Part shown: positions 37,714 to 49,485 of the stretch, in pieces
Numbering within the stretch: position 1 is the stretch's first letter
Layout: every line of letters starts with the position of its first letter
Source: Artocarpus heterophyllus
Lineage: Eukaryota; Streptophyta; Magnoliopsida; Rosales; Moraceae
Direction of reading: 5' to 3'
NCBI GenBank assembly: GCA_025403435.1
Contig: CM046353.1
Location: forward strand, 18,811,875 to 18,875,874
DNA: 64,000 nucleotides
The notes under the pieces: model-generated
What the model was told of the DNA's origin: nothing
What the model saw: the letters and a program-made list of their open reading frames with translations, nothing else
The model's database searches: none
Program-made: the position numbers and the translations under genes

Positions 37714-38839
37714 GTAGAAAGGGGTCTAAGGTGCCATAGGGGTTCACTTTCTTATTATTATTTTTATTATTTTTATTTATATATTTATATTTTATTATTT
37801 TTATTTAATTAATTTTTTATTTAATTATTTGTTATTTTAGTAGCATCCAACGTGGATGCAATTTGAAAAGAAGAGTATTATATTTTTTTTCCTTCTCTTG
37901 TGCCGATTAGACCTCAAGAGAGTGTAAGTATAGATCTGGAATCTAGTGTGGCGTGAGCACAAGAGCCGATATGCGGCACGATACAAAGCGCCTACGGCAT
38001 AGGCCTATACTAAATACGCGGCTTGGATCAAGTCTATGCAAAGAGAAGTAAACGCAAGTCTTCGGACTTTGAATCAGTCAAAGTAATCTGATCGATAGCA
38101 ACTGACATGTACACATGTGAGAGCTGCAGCACTAACTGAGACTGGATTTGAGATAACGGAGGATAGTTGATGACATGCGGACGGTCCGAATTGATTCAGC
38201 AACTTGATCGCACGGTCCAATGCTTGTCCTGTGCCATTTCTTTTTAAATTTTAAATTTCCTTTGATTTCTTATGCATTTAAGGTTTGTTTTGTCTTTTTT
38301 TTTTTTTTGCGTCATTTTGCTCCGTTTTTCTACCAAGTTTTAAATCTAAAATTCACAAACACACTAAAATTAATTATTTTACAATCAAAATATTTACAAT
38401 ATTTTTAAAAATATTTATTTTACAATTACACATAAAACACACTAAAAATAAATAAAAACTTCTAAAATTAACAAATCTTAATAGATATTTTATTTAAGAC
38501 TTGAAAATATTTTTAGAAATTATTTAAAATATTATAAAAAAATATTTACAAACTAAAAATTATTTATAAACACTTTAAGACTCAAAATAAAATCACCACA
38601 CTTTATTTTTATGGTTTTTTTACAAGCTAAACAATTATAAAACACACAAAAGTGGTTCTAAAAATTATTAAAATTATTATTAAACATAAAAATATATTTT
38701 TAAACACATTTACACAATAAGACACAAAAATACTTATTAACACAACAATGCTATTAATTAGAGGATTTAATGAGAAATGTTAATACAAAATAGTGACCTT
38801 TAATCTTAAAAAATGTGCTTTTTCACAGTCTTATCAACA
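37714..38839 (-). repeat. 5' LTR of the gypsy-like element, right part
   Basis: It continues the LTR interrupted at 18671: AGAAAGGGGTCTAAGGTGCC aligns with AGAAGGGGGCCTAAGGTGCT at about 13300. The end CTTATCAACA at 38839 aligns with CTCATTACA at 14419. It is followed by GGCAA, matching GGCAT at 12268. Confidence 0.8.
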
Positions 38840-39240
38840 GGCAATGACGGTTATGGATATTTTTGCTAATTGCACCAATCCTATACTATCTTTCGTAAAG
38901 TCTTGGCAAGTGCAACTTCGGTTGGGAAAAGGCTAGATTGAACCGAATGTGCTCTGATTAGCAACCTCCTAGCATTTAAATCCCAGCAATCCTTTTGCCA
39001 AAAGCAACTTATAGAATAGTAAAACTTAGCACAAGATGAGTGGAACCTGATGATTACCATCTTGTAAACTATAATTGCATAGTGTAAGGTTGCATTAGGA
39101 AATTTCCAAAAAAACTTGGATATAACAAAGCTGAAATCCTTTTTTCTTTTAAAAAAAAAAAGAAAAAGAAAAAGAAAACAAAAACAAACGACTCAAGCTT
39201 TTGATTTTTCTTGGTAGGACCACCGTGTGGAACAAAATGG
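38840..39240. other. Intergenic, 3' flank of the DUF455 gene
   Basis: No repeat or gene was recognised apart from an A-rich run at about 39150-39185. The segment next to 39240 is probably the 3' untranslated region of the minus-strand gene. Confidence 0.5.
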
Positions 39241-41430
39241 TCATTGGAGGGTGTTCTCTTTGAAAGCCAGTGGTTCATACCACTGAGGGCCAAACCCAGC
39301 AGCCTTTCTCGCCTCTTCATTGAAAGGCAGCTTCAACGGTCCCCTGAAGTGTGTTCTCACTATATCATGGAACTTCTTTATTACTTCTTCATTTTCCTCC
39401 CCTTTAACTTCACTTTCTTCCTCGCCCTGTTCAGATGCCAAACTATCCGGTAGTGAAGCAGGAACTGAAGGCCTCAGGCATAGATATTTGAACCATTTTA
39501 CTCCTGCAGCGCAATGGGTAATCTCTTCTGGGTAAACCACACTCTCGAGTAGATCAGCTGTTTTGTCGTCACCTCCATTGCGAAAACGACTGATAGTTGT
39601 GGGCAAAACATCAAGTCCTCTTGCCTGTGCTCGTCAAATCCCAGTGAGTAAAGAACAAAGAAAACTACAACTATTGATGAATATTACTCCATGCATGTTT
39701 CAAAAGTTGTATCAAAACTTGTATCAAGATATCACTTTTCACATTATAAAAAAAGAAAAAATCATCAGATTTCTTAGTCATAACACGTAAAAGGAAGATT
39801 TTAGTTTTCATTGCAAAACTAAAAAGTTCCTAGGATTCATCGTAGAAATTCCCAAATTTTATTTTGGAATAGGAAAATTTTTAGTTTTCCCCACTAAATG
39901 TAGGAACTCATCCAATTCTGAAATGAAATCACTTCACCAAATCTCTACTGTATTCATTGTCACAACTAGTCCATTTTGTTTAGTGACTTGGAAGATTTCT
40001 GCCATGGAATACTGCCAAAGGCCAAAGACCAAGGAGCACATACACATGTACAATACCAAATTATAAGTAAATTTTAACTCATTTCACCTCAAATTTTCAC
40101 CAAAACCACCTCTAGATTGCAAGTTCTGACTCAAAAAACCTCCCCTTGACCCTACCATATGCTAACTAAGAAACTCTTCACGTGCACATGCTAGCTAAAG
40201 AAACTATTCCTCATGGATTTTCTGGCATTTCTAAAAGCTCCAACAAACTGAGGACTTTTTAGCAGTGCACACACTATAAATGGCATCTAAATATGTTCCT
40301 AAAATAGGTATTAACTTGATATGTGATAATGCGCAATATTAAAGCAATGGCAAAGCATTTAAGGTGATTCAGCACACCTCATGGACGCAATGCTCTATCG
40401 CTAGGCGTGCTAGAAGATCCTTAGAAGTGGCAATGGCAGAGTCCCAAAGGCCATCATGAGCTGGCAAAGCTCCATAGTAAGAGCCCAGCTCTTTGAGCCT
40501 GGCTGCAAGGAGGGTAAAATGCCGGCCTTCATCCTGTGCTACCTTGACAAAATCGGTGAAGAAGTCTCTTGGCATTGCCTCTTGCATGCCAAAACGAGCA
40601 ATAATATCCTACAAAGAGAAACACAAGTTTTACATTCAACACAACAGACAGATAATAATAATAATCATAATAATAACAAGCCAAACCTATCCAACAAATT
40701 CCAGAAATCTTGTGTCTTTTTTTTTCTCTCCCTACATTATAAAAATATTACAAGTAAAAGTAGTTTAGAAAACTCATATAAGACGTTGAAAATCATATAG
40801 AGAACAAGTTTAGCATTTTCCCAAACTTCTAATAAACAGAGTTTGTAAGGTGTAGTTGCAGGCATAGCCTATAATTCCACACTAAATTTACCACAACATG
40901 TGGAGTTAAAATCCCTCCTCCCCAAATTAAAGAAAAAAAAATTATGAAGAATGTAGTTTGGTTTCTTTGCATTGCCAAGTGAAGATTGGTTTTATATTCA
41001 AATACATAAGTAAAGAAATAAATTGAATGAAAAATAAAGAGTACCCAAGACAAGTCAATAGCCCAACTTTCAGTGTGGGCAAGACTATGAACAATGGCCT
41101 GTCTGCTCTGCAAGCTCCCAGCTTTCCCAAGCTTAGGCATGAGACTCGGTGACACCAACTTAACCTTAAACAAAAACAAAACCCATTTCATCAAACGTTA
41201 CGTGGGCCAAAAAGAAAAGAGCAAAATTAGAAGCCTACGTTGGAGAGCCTGGCGGGGCGATCGGGCACAGGGAGGTCCAGGGAAGGATCGTAGGGGCGAG
41301 AAATGGCTCCTTCGAGCCATCGAGAAGCAACGGATTCGCCGAGGCGAGCCTTCTCGAAGGGGTCGGGCGTGTTGAGAACTCGCAGCGCCGCTTTCACAAG
41401 CGTCTCCTCCTCCTCCTGCAGCGGGCTCAT
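39241..41430 (-). CDS. DUF455 ferritin-like protein (tRNA-hydroxylase-related), four exons
   Basis: The family (PF04305, related to the di-iron tRNA-(ms2io6A) hydroxylase fold) has no firmly assigned plant function. Exons on the minus strand are 41430-41239, 41164-41045, 40608-40378 and 39624-39241. All introns are phase 0 with GT donors and AG acceptors, giving 308 residues. The start is ATG 41430 (MSPLQEEEETLVKAALRVLN). No upstream in-frame ATG is nearer. Motifs are LVSPSLMPKLGKAGSLQSRQ, HSLAHTESWAIDLSW (metal-binding Glu), VAQDEGRHFTLLAARLKELG (E..H), ALPAHDGLWDSA, RLAIEHCVHE, ARGLDVLPTTISRFRNGGDD and YPEEITHCAAGVKWF (E..H). These carboxylates and histidines fit a ferritin-like di-metal site. 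The length is normal and no defect is seen. It is the only apparently intact non-transposon gene in the window. Confidence 0.9.
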
Positions 41431-43440
41431 CTCCCTTCTTTCACTTTGTATAACCACCGTGGTGGAGAGAGTACGATAGAACAACGACTTTTCGAAGTCC
41501 TGAGCCTAATAGGCCGACAGGGTGCGCTAGCCCAGGTCCGCTCGTGCCTGTTCCGTGTGTGTTTTAAAACGCAATTAAAATTGTAACATCCGAGATCTTT
41601 ACGTTGAACCCTAATTTTACCTTGCAACATTCCAACTAATTACATTCCCATAATAGCGGCAAGACAAATAGAAGCAGCCTAAACCGTCAAAAAAAAGTTG
41701 TAGGAGAGCAATATAGATGTCGTGTTGCTAGGCGAAGCGGTGAAGGATTGCATCCTAGGTGGTGAGAGTCTAGTAACTGAAAGTATCACTAATTTACGCT
41801 CTACCTAAGTAGTATGGGACACGTGGACTCCTATATGGATCAGTCGGAGCCACCTTATAAATCTAAATACTCCTGTGTGACCAATAATAAAGTAGTATTG
41901 TGAAGAAAGAATGAAAAGAACCTTTATTGAGGATTGAAATAGAACATAAAACTATAAGCTTTTCCTTACACAACTTCTTCTTTTTTTTTCCCGAAAGGTT
42001 TACATAGCTTTCTTAACATAAGAATATTAGAACTTGTTTGATAAAAAAAAAAATGAAGGAATGGTATGATTGAGAAAATTAGTGAAAGATTTTTCAAAAT
42101 TATGATTGTTTGATAGGAGGGACAAATAAATGACAAAATGAATAGGATTATGGATTTCAATTAATTTGAACCATAATTTCAATCTCTTTCAACATAGAGG
42201 GACTAAAGGAGAGGATTCGTGCCAAACACATATAGAAGAAGGTTATTCTCCTCTTTTTTATTTCCCACGGGCGGCTCAACCTTTAGGGCGGTTAGGCACT
42301 TGTTTAAGGCCCCCAATTAAATGTGATTCTTACTTAATTATATGTTTATTATATTTACTTTACATTTGAATTAAGAAAAAAAAAAAACTAAATGACCTAA
42401 AACTTTGGCACTGCCGTTTGGGGCTTATGAATGAAGTCGAAACTCTTTACACATAAATCGGCATCATTCTACAACGGATTGACAATCAATTTTTTTAATC
42501 TACATTAAATATTTTAATATATTCAACATTCTCAAGTCAATTCATTAGTTTGACTCATTTAATCCCTTAAATGATATCATGCACATCAGCTACGTTTCTT
42601 TTATTTATTTGTTTATTTTTGAAGATGTTACTCTTTTATGTTGAAGCAATTGAATATTTTTTTAATAAGCACCATAAAACCTTTAAAAAAAATTTTTTGA
42701 ACAGATTAAAAAAATTGATTATGAATTCGATATTGGCATAATCAATTTTACAAACTTGAATAAAAAATCAAAAAGGGGAAGGCTCTAGTCTCTATTGCCT
42801 TTACTTCTTCCTGCTTTTCAACTTATACCACATTATTTTAAGTAAAGATGCTAATTAAGGGTCAATCCATAATTCAATCTGTTATTTCAAATGAATAAAA
42901 TCCTAATTTACAACCAATCTAACCCAAAAAAACATGGGACTCTTAAAATGATCTCGAAAAAATTCTCACAAGTAATAAGAGATGTGAATGCAGCAAACTA
43001 ATTTAAATGAATCAGTAGAACTTATGGCAAGGAGTGATTAGTTATTTTAATTGAATCTTGATACATTTTGAACGTCTTTTTATTTTGAAAAAGATCAGTT
43101 TTAACATTTTTCGCCTTAGACCCAAAGTTTTACTTGAGATTTTCCCACCCGGAAACTTTTTCCCTCTTACTAACTACAACCTTAAGAAATATGCTCCTTA
43201 ATACGACCTTTTCTTAGCTTTGTGTAATCGTATTTTTTTTTCCTCTTTAAATAATGTAATTCCTAATTTAAGTGTGGGTTCACTCTTGAGCCAACAACAA
43301 CGGGTTTGAGTATGAGAGTTAGCTCGCTTAGCAGCCATTTTTGAATTATTGTCTTGGAGTTGTGTGCTGTCCATTGCTGAGCTGAGGAGACTCAACTGGC
43401 CACTCGATGTTGGAGATACAGTTGTTGTTTACCAATTTTA
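41431..43440. other. Intergenic, 5' flank of the DUF455 gene
   Basis: The stretch up to about 41650 probably contains the promoter and 5' leader of the minus-strand gene. Farther on, 42265-42330 has a GGCGGCTCAACCTTTAGGGC word that resembles ends of degraded repeats, but no pair was found. No other frame could be supported. Confidence 0.45.
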
Positions 43441-43560
43441 GGGCCCGTTTGGTTCGAGTATTTAAATAGAGTATTTGAATGAAGATTTAAATTTTTGTGA
43501 GAGAAAATATTGTAGCAAAATGATTCAAACCGGAATTTGAGTATCAAAACAAACAAACCC
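43441..43560. mobile_element. Small MITE-like element
   Basis: This 120-bp unit has imperfect terminal inverted repeats: GGGCCCGTTTGGTT at the left, and a right end whose complement begins GGGTTTGTTTGTTTTG. The left terminus GGGCCCGTTTGG is typical of small non-autonomous DNA transposons in plants. The inner arms (GAGTATTTAAAT and GAGTATCAAAAC) also partly mirror one another. Flanking A/T words (TTTTA / TTAAA) do not allow a certain target duplication. It has no coding capacity. Confidence 0.5.
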
Positions 43561-44345
43561 TTAAACTACTTAAATGACTTTCGAGAGAATGATGTATCTT
43601 TTTTTTTTTCTTTCTTTCTTTCTTTCTTTTTTTTTTTTGGTTGGTAAAAAGGGTATAATGTATCTTAGGCTCTCTTACTTCAATCTCTTCAATCTTAAAT
43701 AGCTAAGTAAGAACTAGTCGCTAACTACTAGTGACTACTCGTCACCCTCTTCAAGTCTTCAACAACAATCTCATGCTATTCTTAGAGATCCCAAAGTTTT
43801 CGTTAATTGATTTCAACTTTCACAATTCGTCTGAAATTGATATTAGGTTGGTATTCTTCATGATGAGGAAAACCTAATAGCCCGCTGATATGTTTTAAAA
43901 CGTTTGAGGTAAACAGCATATTTACATTTACATTGTAAATACGTTTTATTTACTAGTAAATATATTATTCAGCTTAAATATTTTATAGCGTACTATTTAC
44001 TCAAAAAATAGAAATTTATCTTTTTTATATCTTCTATTTTAAGTTCATTCAAAACTTATACATTTAGTTTTTAATCTCATCAAATGTATACTTTTATATT
44101 AGATTTAATACATAAATTTATACCTTACTTTAGTCAATAGTTGATTTTGACATTTAAAATGGTTAAATTATCCTAAGTCAAAATACAAAAAAATTGAAAC
44201 TTTCTACTGGGCTGGGCTGGGCTGGATTGTTCGGGTTGGGTTGAAAAGTTGGCCCAGTTTCCTTCACCCGTGCTCGTTGTGTCTCTCTTTAACGAACCAA
44301 TATTGCGCGCTGAGCTCGCCAGTTTCTTCTGCAAAAGTCGCTTCC
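43561..44345. other. Intergenic with (CTTT)n run and GGGCT repeats
   Basis: A CTTT microsatellite lies at about 43598-43640, and GGGCTGGGCTGGGCTGGATT at about 44210-44226. The last 5 bp, CTTCC (44341-44345), border the chromovirus LTR and are the expected left target duplication. Confidence 0.6.
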
Positions 44346-45279
44346 TGTCACAGGGGCCAAATTTTCACCGAAAGTCTGCCACTGTGCGGCACTAAGTCAC
44401 CCGACCTAGTCAGCCTACCCAAGTGTTTACCCACGATGATCCGATAATCAAACACACAAAACCAACTTACGGAAACCACTTTCCAACCTTTTATTAACTC
44501 ACAAAAGGAATACAAGTTTTGCCTCACACGTATCACCACAACACTCACTTTGTCACTTATGAGTTGGTGTCTCGGGGCTTTGCTATTTATAGACAAAGTT
44601 TACAACGTGTGGCTGACACCCCCAGCCACTAGGGATCACTTCGAGGCACTATGCACGCTTGCAGCCACATTCCAGCGACTTCCACAATTTTCGGACGGAG
44701 ACTTGGCCCTCTGCACGCCACGTGCAGCCAACTAACGCCCACTCGCCTGCTAATGCGCGAACATGGGCCACGTGGGGCGCAGGCATGATCTAGCCGTTGG
44801 CTGGCCACGATCGCCCACAACTTGCGCCCACGTGCCTTCGGAAATCCAGCCGTTATGCCCACGTTCTAGTGCTAGCCGTTGGGGCCACCTGCTTCGCGGA
44901 CTTTGTGCGCACCACGCGCACACGTTTCCTTTTCCCGCAGGGCCTTGTCTGAACCGAGTTTCTCGCATGCCAGTCCGCACGCCCGCGCGCACGTCACACT
45001 GCCAGTCCGAGGTCCTCCCGCGCCTGTCCGCACACCCGCGCGCACGTCACACTGCCAGTCCGAGATCCCCGCGCGCCTGTCCAAATGCTCGCGCCTGGCA
45101 CCTGCGTGCACATTTCTTGCCTGACCCGCATGCATGGCCAAGGCCACCTTGTGCCTTCATGCTGATCCTTTGTCCGAACCATGCAAAGGGATTATCACAT
45201 GCCCCCTTGCCTTGGACATGGGCCACCCACATCCAAGATTTGTCACCACTGACTTAATTCGAAGTTAGGGGGTCTAACA
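44346..45279 (-). repeat. Chromovirus LTR 1 (3' LTR of copy 1)
   Basis: This is 934 bp; on the plus strand it starts TGTCACAGGGG and ends GGGGGTCTAACA. The identical-length copy at 58033-58966 and the start at 63508 differ by isolated bases only (the 12th-20th bases read TTTTCACCGAAAG here and at 63508 but TTTTCACCAAAAG at 58033). It contains GC-rich tandem units at 44980-45090 (CCGCGCGCACGTCACACTGC repeated). Open frames through it are compositional. Confidence 0.9.
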
Positions 45280-46698
45280 AACCACCCCCACCGGATGAAG
45301 CCGACGCCCTCGTCGGTATAGTCTCGAGGTATTCCTGCACCTCTTTCTCAAATTGCCACAAGGTAACGTCCCGCTCCCAAGTAGCACTATTCTCCTCTTC
45401 ACCCTTCCATTTCACAAGAAAATCAGTCCGTCGATTCTTCTTGCTCATGCCCATTGTTCGATGGTCAAGGATCTTTTCCACCGTTTTGTCAAATTGTTTT
45501 CTGATGGTAGGCGGAGCCCTCTTCGCCTGCTGCCTCTTGTTCAACAAGTCCTCCTTGTAAGGCTTCAGAAAACTCACGTGGAACGTTGGGTGCACCTTTA
45601 GCCGAGGTGGTAGCTTTAGCCTGTAAGCAACATTCCCAACTTTCTTAACAATTTCAAAGGGACCATCGTACCTTGGAAGAAGCCCACGATGCACTGTCTT
45701 GCTGCTTATCTTCTTCCAAATCTGCGGGGTCAATTTCAGCAACACCATGTCACCAACATTGAACTCGACTTGGCGCCTATGATGATCAGCATACTTCTTC
45801 ATGCGCCTAGCTGCTTTCATCAAACTGTCTCGGGCCTGTAGTATTAACTCCTGCTTCCCTTCCGCAAAGCGATAGGCTGCTGGACAGCTAACTCGCCCTT
45901 TGGAACGTGCCACTTCCAGTGGGGTCAGGGGCTGATGTCCGAGTGCAAGCTCTGCTGGACTCATCCCTGTTGCAGAACTCCGATGTAAGTTGTACGAGAA
46001 TTGGGCCACATCAAGTAAATCCAGCCAATTCTTTTGACTCGCCGAGACATAATGCCTTAAAAATTCTTCCAATAGAGCATTAATACGCTCCGTTTGTCCA
46101 TCGGTCTGTGGATGGTTAGCTGTAGAAAACTTTAACTCAGAACCTATCAAGTTAAAGAGAGTCGTCCAAAACTTACCAGTGAACCTTGAATCACGATCAC
46201 TGACTATGTCTTCAGGCACACCGAAGTATTTTACCACATTCTTGAAAAAGAGCTCTGCCGTCAACATAGCTGAGCACTCATGTGGGGCTGCAATGAACAC
46301 TGCATACTTCGAAAACCGATCTACAACGACCAACACTGACCGCATACCTTGGATTGAAGGGAACCCCGAAATGAAATCCATAGACACCGATTTCCATGGT
46401 TTTTCTGGCACCGGGAGTGGTTGTAATAGTCCGGCTGCCTTCCTTCTTTCCGTCTTGTCTTGTTGGCACACCAAACAAGTCTTCACATATAGCTCAACAT
46501 CCTTCTCCATGTTGGGCCAATAATAGCTGCGGGTTATGAGCGCCATCATCCGTTCTCTCCCCGGATGTCCCGCCCATTGAGGGTCATGCGTCTCCCGCAA
46601 AAGTTCCTGTCTCAGGCCACCCGAGTTAGGAATAAATAATCGATTACCTTTGGCATAAAGGAGTTCGTCATCTTCCCAATAACGTCTCGCTACTCCTT
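45254..46698 (-). pseudogene. Chromovirus integrase and chromodomain, copy 1
   Basis: This is the same protein as in copy 2 (58941-60386). The frame begins just after the in-frame TGA at about 46697-46699, with EGVARRYWEDDELLYAKGNR. It continues through the HHCC zinc domain, the D,D35E core and a C-terminal chromodomain, and ends inside the 3' LTR at 45254. No extra damage is visible in this part, but the copy is disabled elsewhere by the gag frameshift and the insertion at 47497. Confidence 0.85.
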
Positions 46699-46699
46699 C

Positions 46700-47496
46700 T
46701 CACACTTCCTTCTTGAGATGAACATAGGCCTGATCCACCTCAGCTTGCTGTTTTACTCGGTCAAGAAAGGTTGACTGCACTGCCGTCAATGCAGCCACAT
46801 AGTCCTGCACCTCCTTGCGACTCAAGGCGTCAGCGACTTGGTTTTGCTTGCCTGGTTTGTGTTCCCACACAAAGTCGAATTCCGCCAGGAATTCCTGCCA
46901 TCGGGCCTGTTTTGGGGTCAATTTCTTCTGGGTCTTGAAATAAGTGTTCGCCACATTGTCCGTCAATACTTTGAACTTTGTTCCCAGCAAGTAATGCCTC
47001 CAAGTGTCAAGGCAGTGCACTACTGCCGTCATTTCCTTCTCATGGGCTGAGTACCGCTGCTCAGCATCCTTAAGCTTCCTGCTTTCACAGGCCACGGGGT
47101 GGCCATCCTGCACGAGCACTCCACCGAGAGCTCGATCTGAGGCATCCGTGTGCACTTCAAATGGAAGCCCAAAATCCGGCAATCTCAAGACTGGTTCCGA
47201 GGCAACTGCTGCCTTCAGCTTCTCAAAGGCTTCTTGGCATGCGTCTGTCCATGCCCACTTTTGCTCTTTTCTCAGCAAATCTGTCAAAGGGCTCGCCTTC
47301 TTTGAATACCCTTTGATGAACCGTCGATAGTAGTTTGCCAAGCCAAGAAAAGAACGCAAGTCTGGCACCTTCGTTGGCGCAGGCCATTCAATGATTGCCT
47401 TCACCTTGTCCTCGTCCATCCGAATATCGTCTTTGGAAATCCAATGGCCCAAGAATTTAATTTCTTGCCTGCAAAACTCACATTTTTCTTTCTTCA
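46700..47496 (-). pseudogene. Chromovirus RT thumb and RNase H, copy 1 (separated by insertion)
   Basis: It starts at the insertion point with [20 protein letters not shown]. It runs through [20 protein letters not shown] (RT connection) and the RNase H core ([41 protein letters not shown]) and stops at the shared TGA after VHLKKEV. The other half of RT lies 8.2 kb away at 55710 and beyond. The joint is within the codons for FVK-KEKC, and the target word CTTCA (47492-47496) is repeated at 55705-55709. Confidence 0.9.
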
Positions 47497-49469
47497 TGTA
47501 ACGCCCCTATATGGGGGTTAACAGTTTTTAATGAGATAAAATAAAAATAAATAATAAAAGTAAAACCTTAAAAATAAAATTTGCCCGGGACTTAAATGAA
47601 AACTCTCAACTCAAAAATAAAAATATAAACGATAAATAAACCACAGTTTTAAATGTAGCACCTTAAATTTAATAAAATAAACTGTTGTCATCATCATTTT
47701 AACCCTCAACACATTGTAATACAGTCACAGAAAGTAACAATTGATGCTTACATTATCATGAAGAACATTCTCAACGATTGAAGCAGTCCCAATGTAATAT
47801 AGTTACATCACTTCCTCAACTATATTTCTCGTAGCCACCTCACATTTAGTGAGTCCTGAAAAGATATAAACATAAGGGTATGAGCAACACTATGCTCAGT
47901 AGAGAAAACCATTACCCACCTTTAGGTTTTTATCATTACCACATTAAAATCTGCATGGTTAGTAAGTTACATCATATTCCAGATTGTGAGGTTTATTATG
48001 ATCACATCTTATGGATACCGTAGTTAATCATTACCAAGTGTCATAATTACACATTTATACAAATATTAACAATCATCATTGTTCCTAGGTATCCATGTTA
48101 AATTGAGTATCACTCAACTCATCGAAACCCAAATGGGCGCACTTGATCACCCCATAAACATTCCAAGGGTGTTCCGGTGAGGGGACATTAAGCCCCGAGT
48201 CCTCACCAAATCAATTCCTGTACAGTGTGTTCTGGGACTTTCAACCCAAGGAAGCGTCATCACCTTCCCCTTATTTTACCTTTTAGGGTATTCATGCCCA
48301 AGGACGTAACCGTCGCCCTTTTCATGTCTCACAATTTCTCTATATTAAATCATTATCAATAGAGTTAGTTTTCCTAACCATGCTTCTCAATTTATAACAT
48401 GTGTCAATTCATTATGTTCCTCGCCGTACAATACAAGACGAGTCCATGTCATAGTTTCATATGTGATACTCATATAATATCAGTTCAACATAGATATATA
48501 TATTGCGGCAAAACAATCAATTTTAATTCTATAAAAACCTTACAAAAGATGAGTAATAGAATCCCTACCTTTCAAGCTTATCAACAATCTTTTAATCCTG
48601 GAATCACTTAACGTTAGCTCCATACTCCCTTGATCCTAAGGCGTGCATAAGGACAATTAAAACTAAAGCACAACATACAACTACATTCATAAAATTTATT
48701 TTAATTTAATCTTAGAATTTCAAGAAATAACCACTGCCCATAGAGGTATTATAAAGTTTAACAATATAAATTTTCTGTCTAGGGCATATACACTTAGACT
48801 TCATACATATGCTCCAAAATAGCAACAAACATATACTTAGGTTTAAGAACGCAAATTTGAATAATCCTTTAGTATAAAAGAAAATTTATAAATGAAAGAC
48901 TAAATTTGTTCATAAGATTCTAACCTCGGATTATGGTTAGTTGGAAGCTTGAAATGGCTTCAAAACAGGTTCCTTTACTTCGGTATGACTGAAATTCTTG
49001 CTCAAATGGAGGTGATGGTGGCTGATTTTTATGGCTGCCTTGAAGAAGTTCTCTAAGTATTTTGCTTCAGCAAAGAAATGAGAAGAAGAGTGTGGGAACC
49101 GTGGAAGAGAAAGGAAGAAAAGATGAAGTCTTTGAAGAGAAGTGATGGAAACAATTATAGAGGAGACATGTTGAAACATGTCACGGAGGAAATAAAGAAA
49201 ATGAGGGTCAAGAGTAGTTGGAAAAGATATCCTTATGTCTCATCTAAAGACTTTAACACACATAATGCCAATATGACATTTTTGAGATTTATTAGAAGTT
49301 CTAAGGCTTTTTAGTAATCATACTAAATAAATATAGGAGAATTTTAGAAAATTTAAAAATAGATAAAAATAAATATTATAAAATAAATTTAAATGAAGCA
49401 ATTTTTTTTTATACATTAAAAATTAATTTAATTACCTCAATACCCGTTAGGAGAATAACGGGTGTCACA
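47497..49469 (-). repeat. 3' LTR of the LOG/CRP element
   Basis: Minus-strand ends are TGTGACACCCGTTA and GGGGCGTTACA. It has a hairpin at each end and one in the middle (48176-48207). Short frames at 48399-48611, 48937-49179 and 49078-49314 occur identically in both LTRs, but they show no domain and no bias and are not called as genes. Confidence 0.9.
49442..49463 (-). other. LTR-start hairpin
   Basis: An 8-bp perfect stem (ACCCGTTA / TAACGGGT) with a 6-nt loop lies 7 bp inside the LTR edge. The old LTR has ACCCATTA / TAATGGGT at 25804-25825 with the same stem and loop length: one base pair changed from G-C to A-T with pairing kept. It is repeated in the other LTR at 55677-55698. Confidence 0.7.
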
Positions 49470-49485
49470 GCTCTACCCCCCTTAA
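49470..49485 (-). other. Polypurine tract of the LOG/CRP element
   Basis: The minus strand reads AAGGGGGGTAGAGC immediately upstream of the 3' LTR. The old relative has AAGGAGGGTAGAGC at 25784-25797. It is the expected plus-strand primer for reverse transcription and fixes the orientation. Confidence 0.85.

Larger units (their letters stand above)
12273..38839 (-). mobile_element. Old gypsy-like LTR element, gag relic only, split by a nested copia
   Basis: Two direct repeats of about 2.14 kb (12273-14419, and 17663-18671 plus 37714-38839) flank an internal region of 3.2 kb. A TGGCGCCATTGTC primer-binding-type sequence follows the 5' LTR on the minus strand (17640-17653), and a purine-rich GGCGGG precedes the 3' LTR. 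Flanking pentamers are GGCAT (12268-12272) and GGCAA (38840-38844), a nearly intact target duplication. Only a gag-like relic is recognisable, so this is probably a non-autonomous member of a Tat/Athila-type lineage. The lineage assignment is inference. Confidence 0.75.

Noticed and set aside
42265..42330. GGCGGCTCAACCTTTAGGGC stretch as a transposon end
   Set aside because: It looks like ends of some degraded plant DNA transposons, but no inverted partner or target duplication was found within reach.
44763..45257. A 164-codon frame and several overlapping frames in the chromovirus LTR
   Set aside because: They lie in GC-rich LTR sequence with short tandem units, overlap on both strands, recur in each LTR and encode low-complexity Ala/Arg/Pro peptides without domains.
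48399..49314. Three short frames repeated identically in both LTRs of the LOG/CRP element (also at 54634-55549)
   Set aside because: Duplication is due to LTR identity, not to selection on protein. No recognisable motif is present, and the old LTR does not preserve them.
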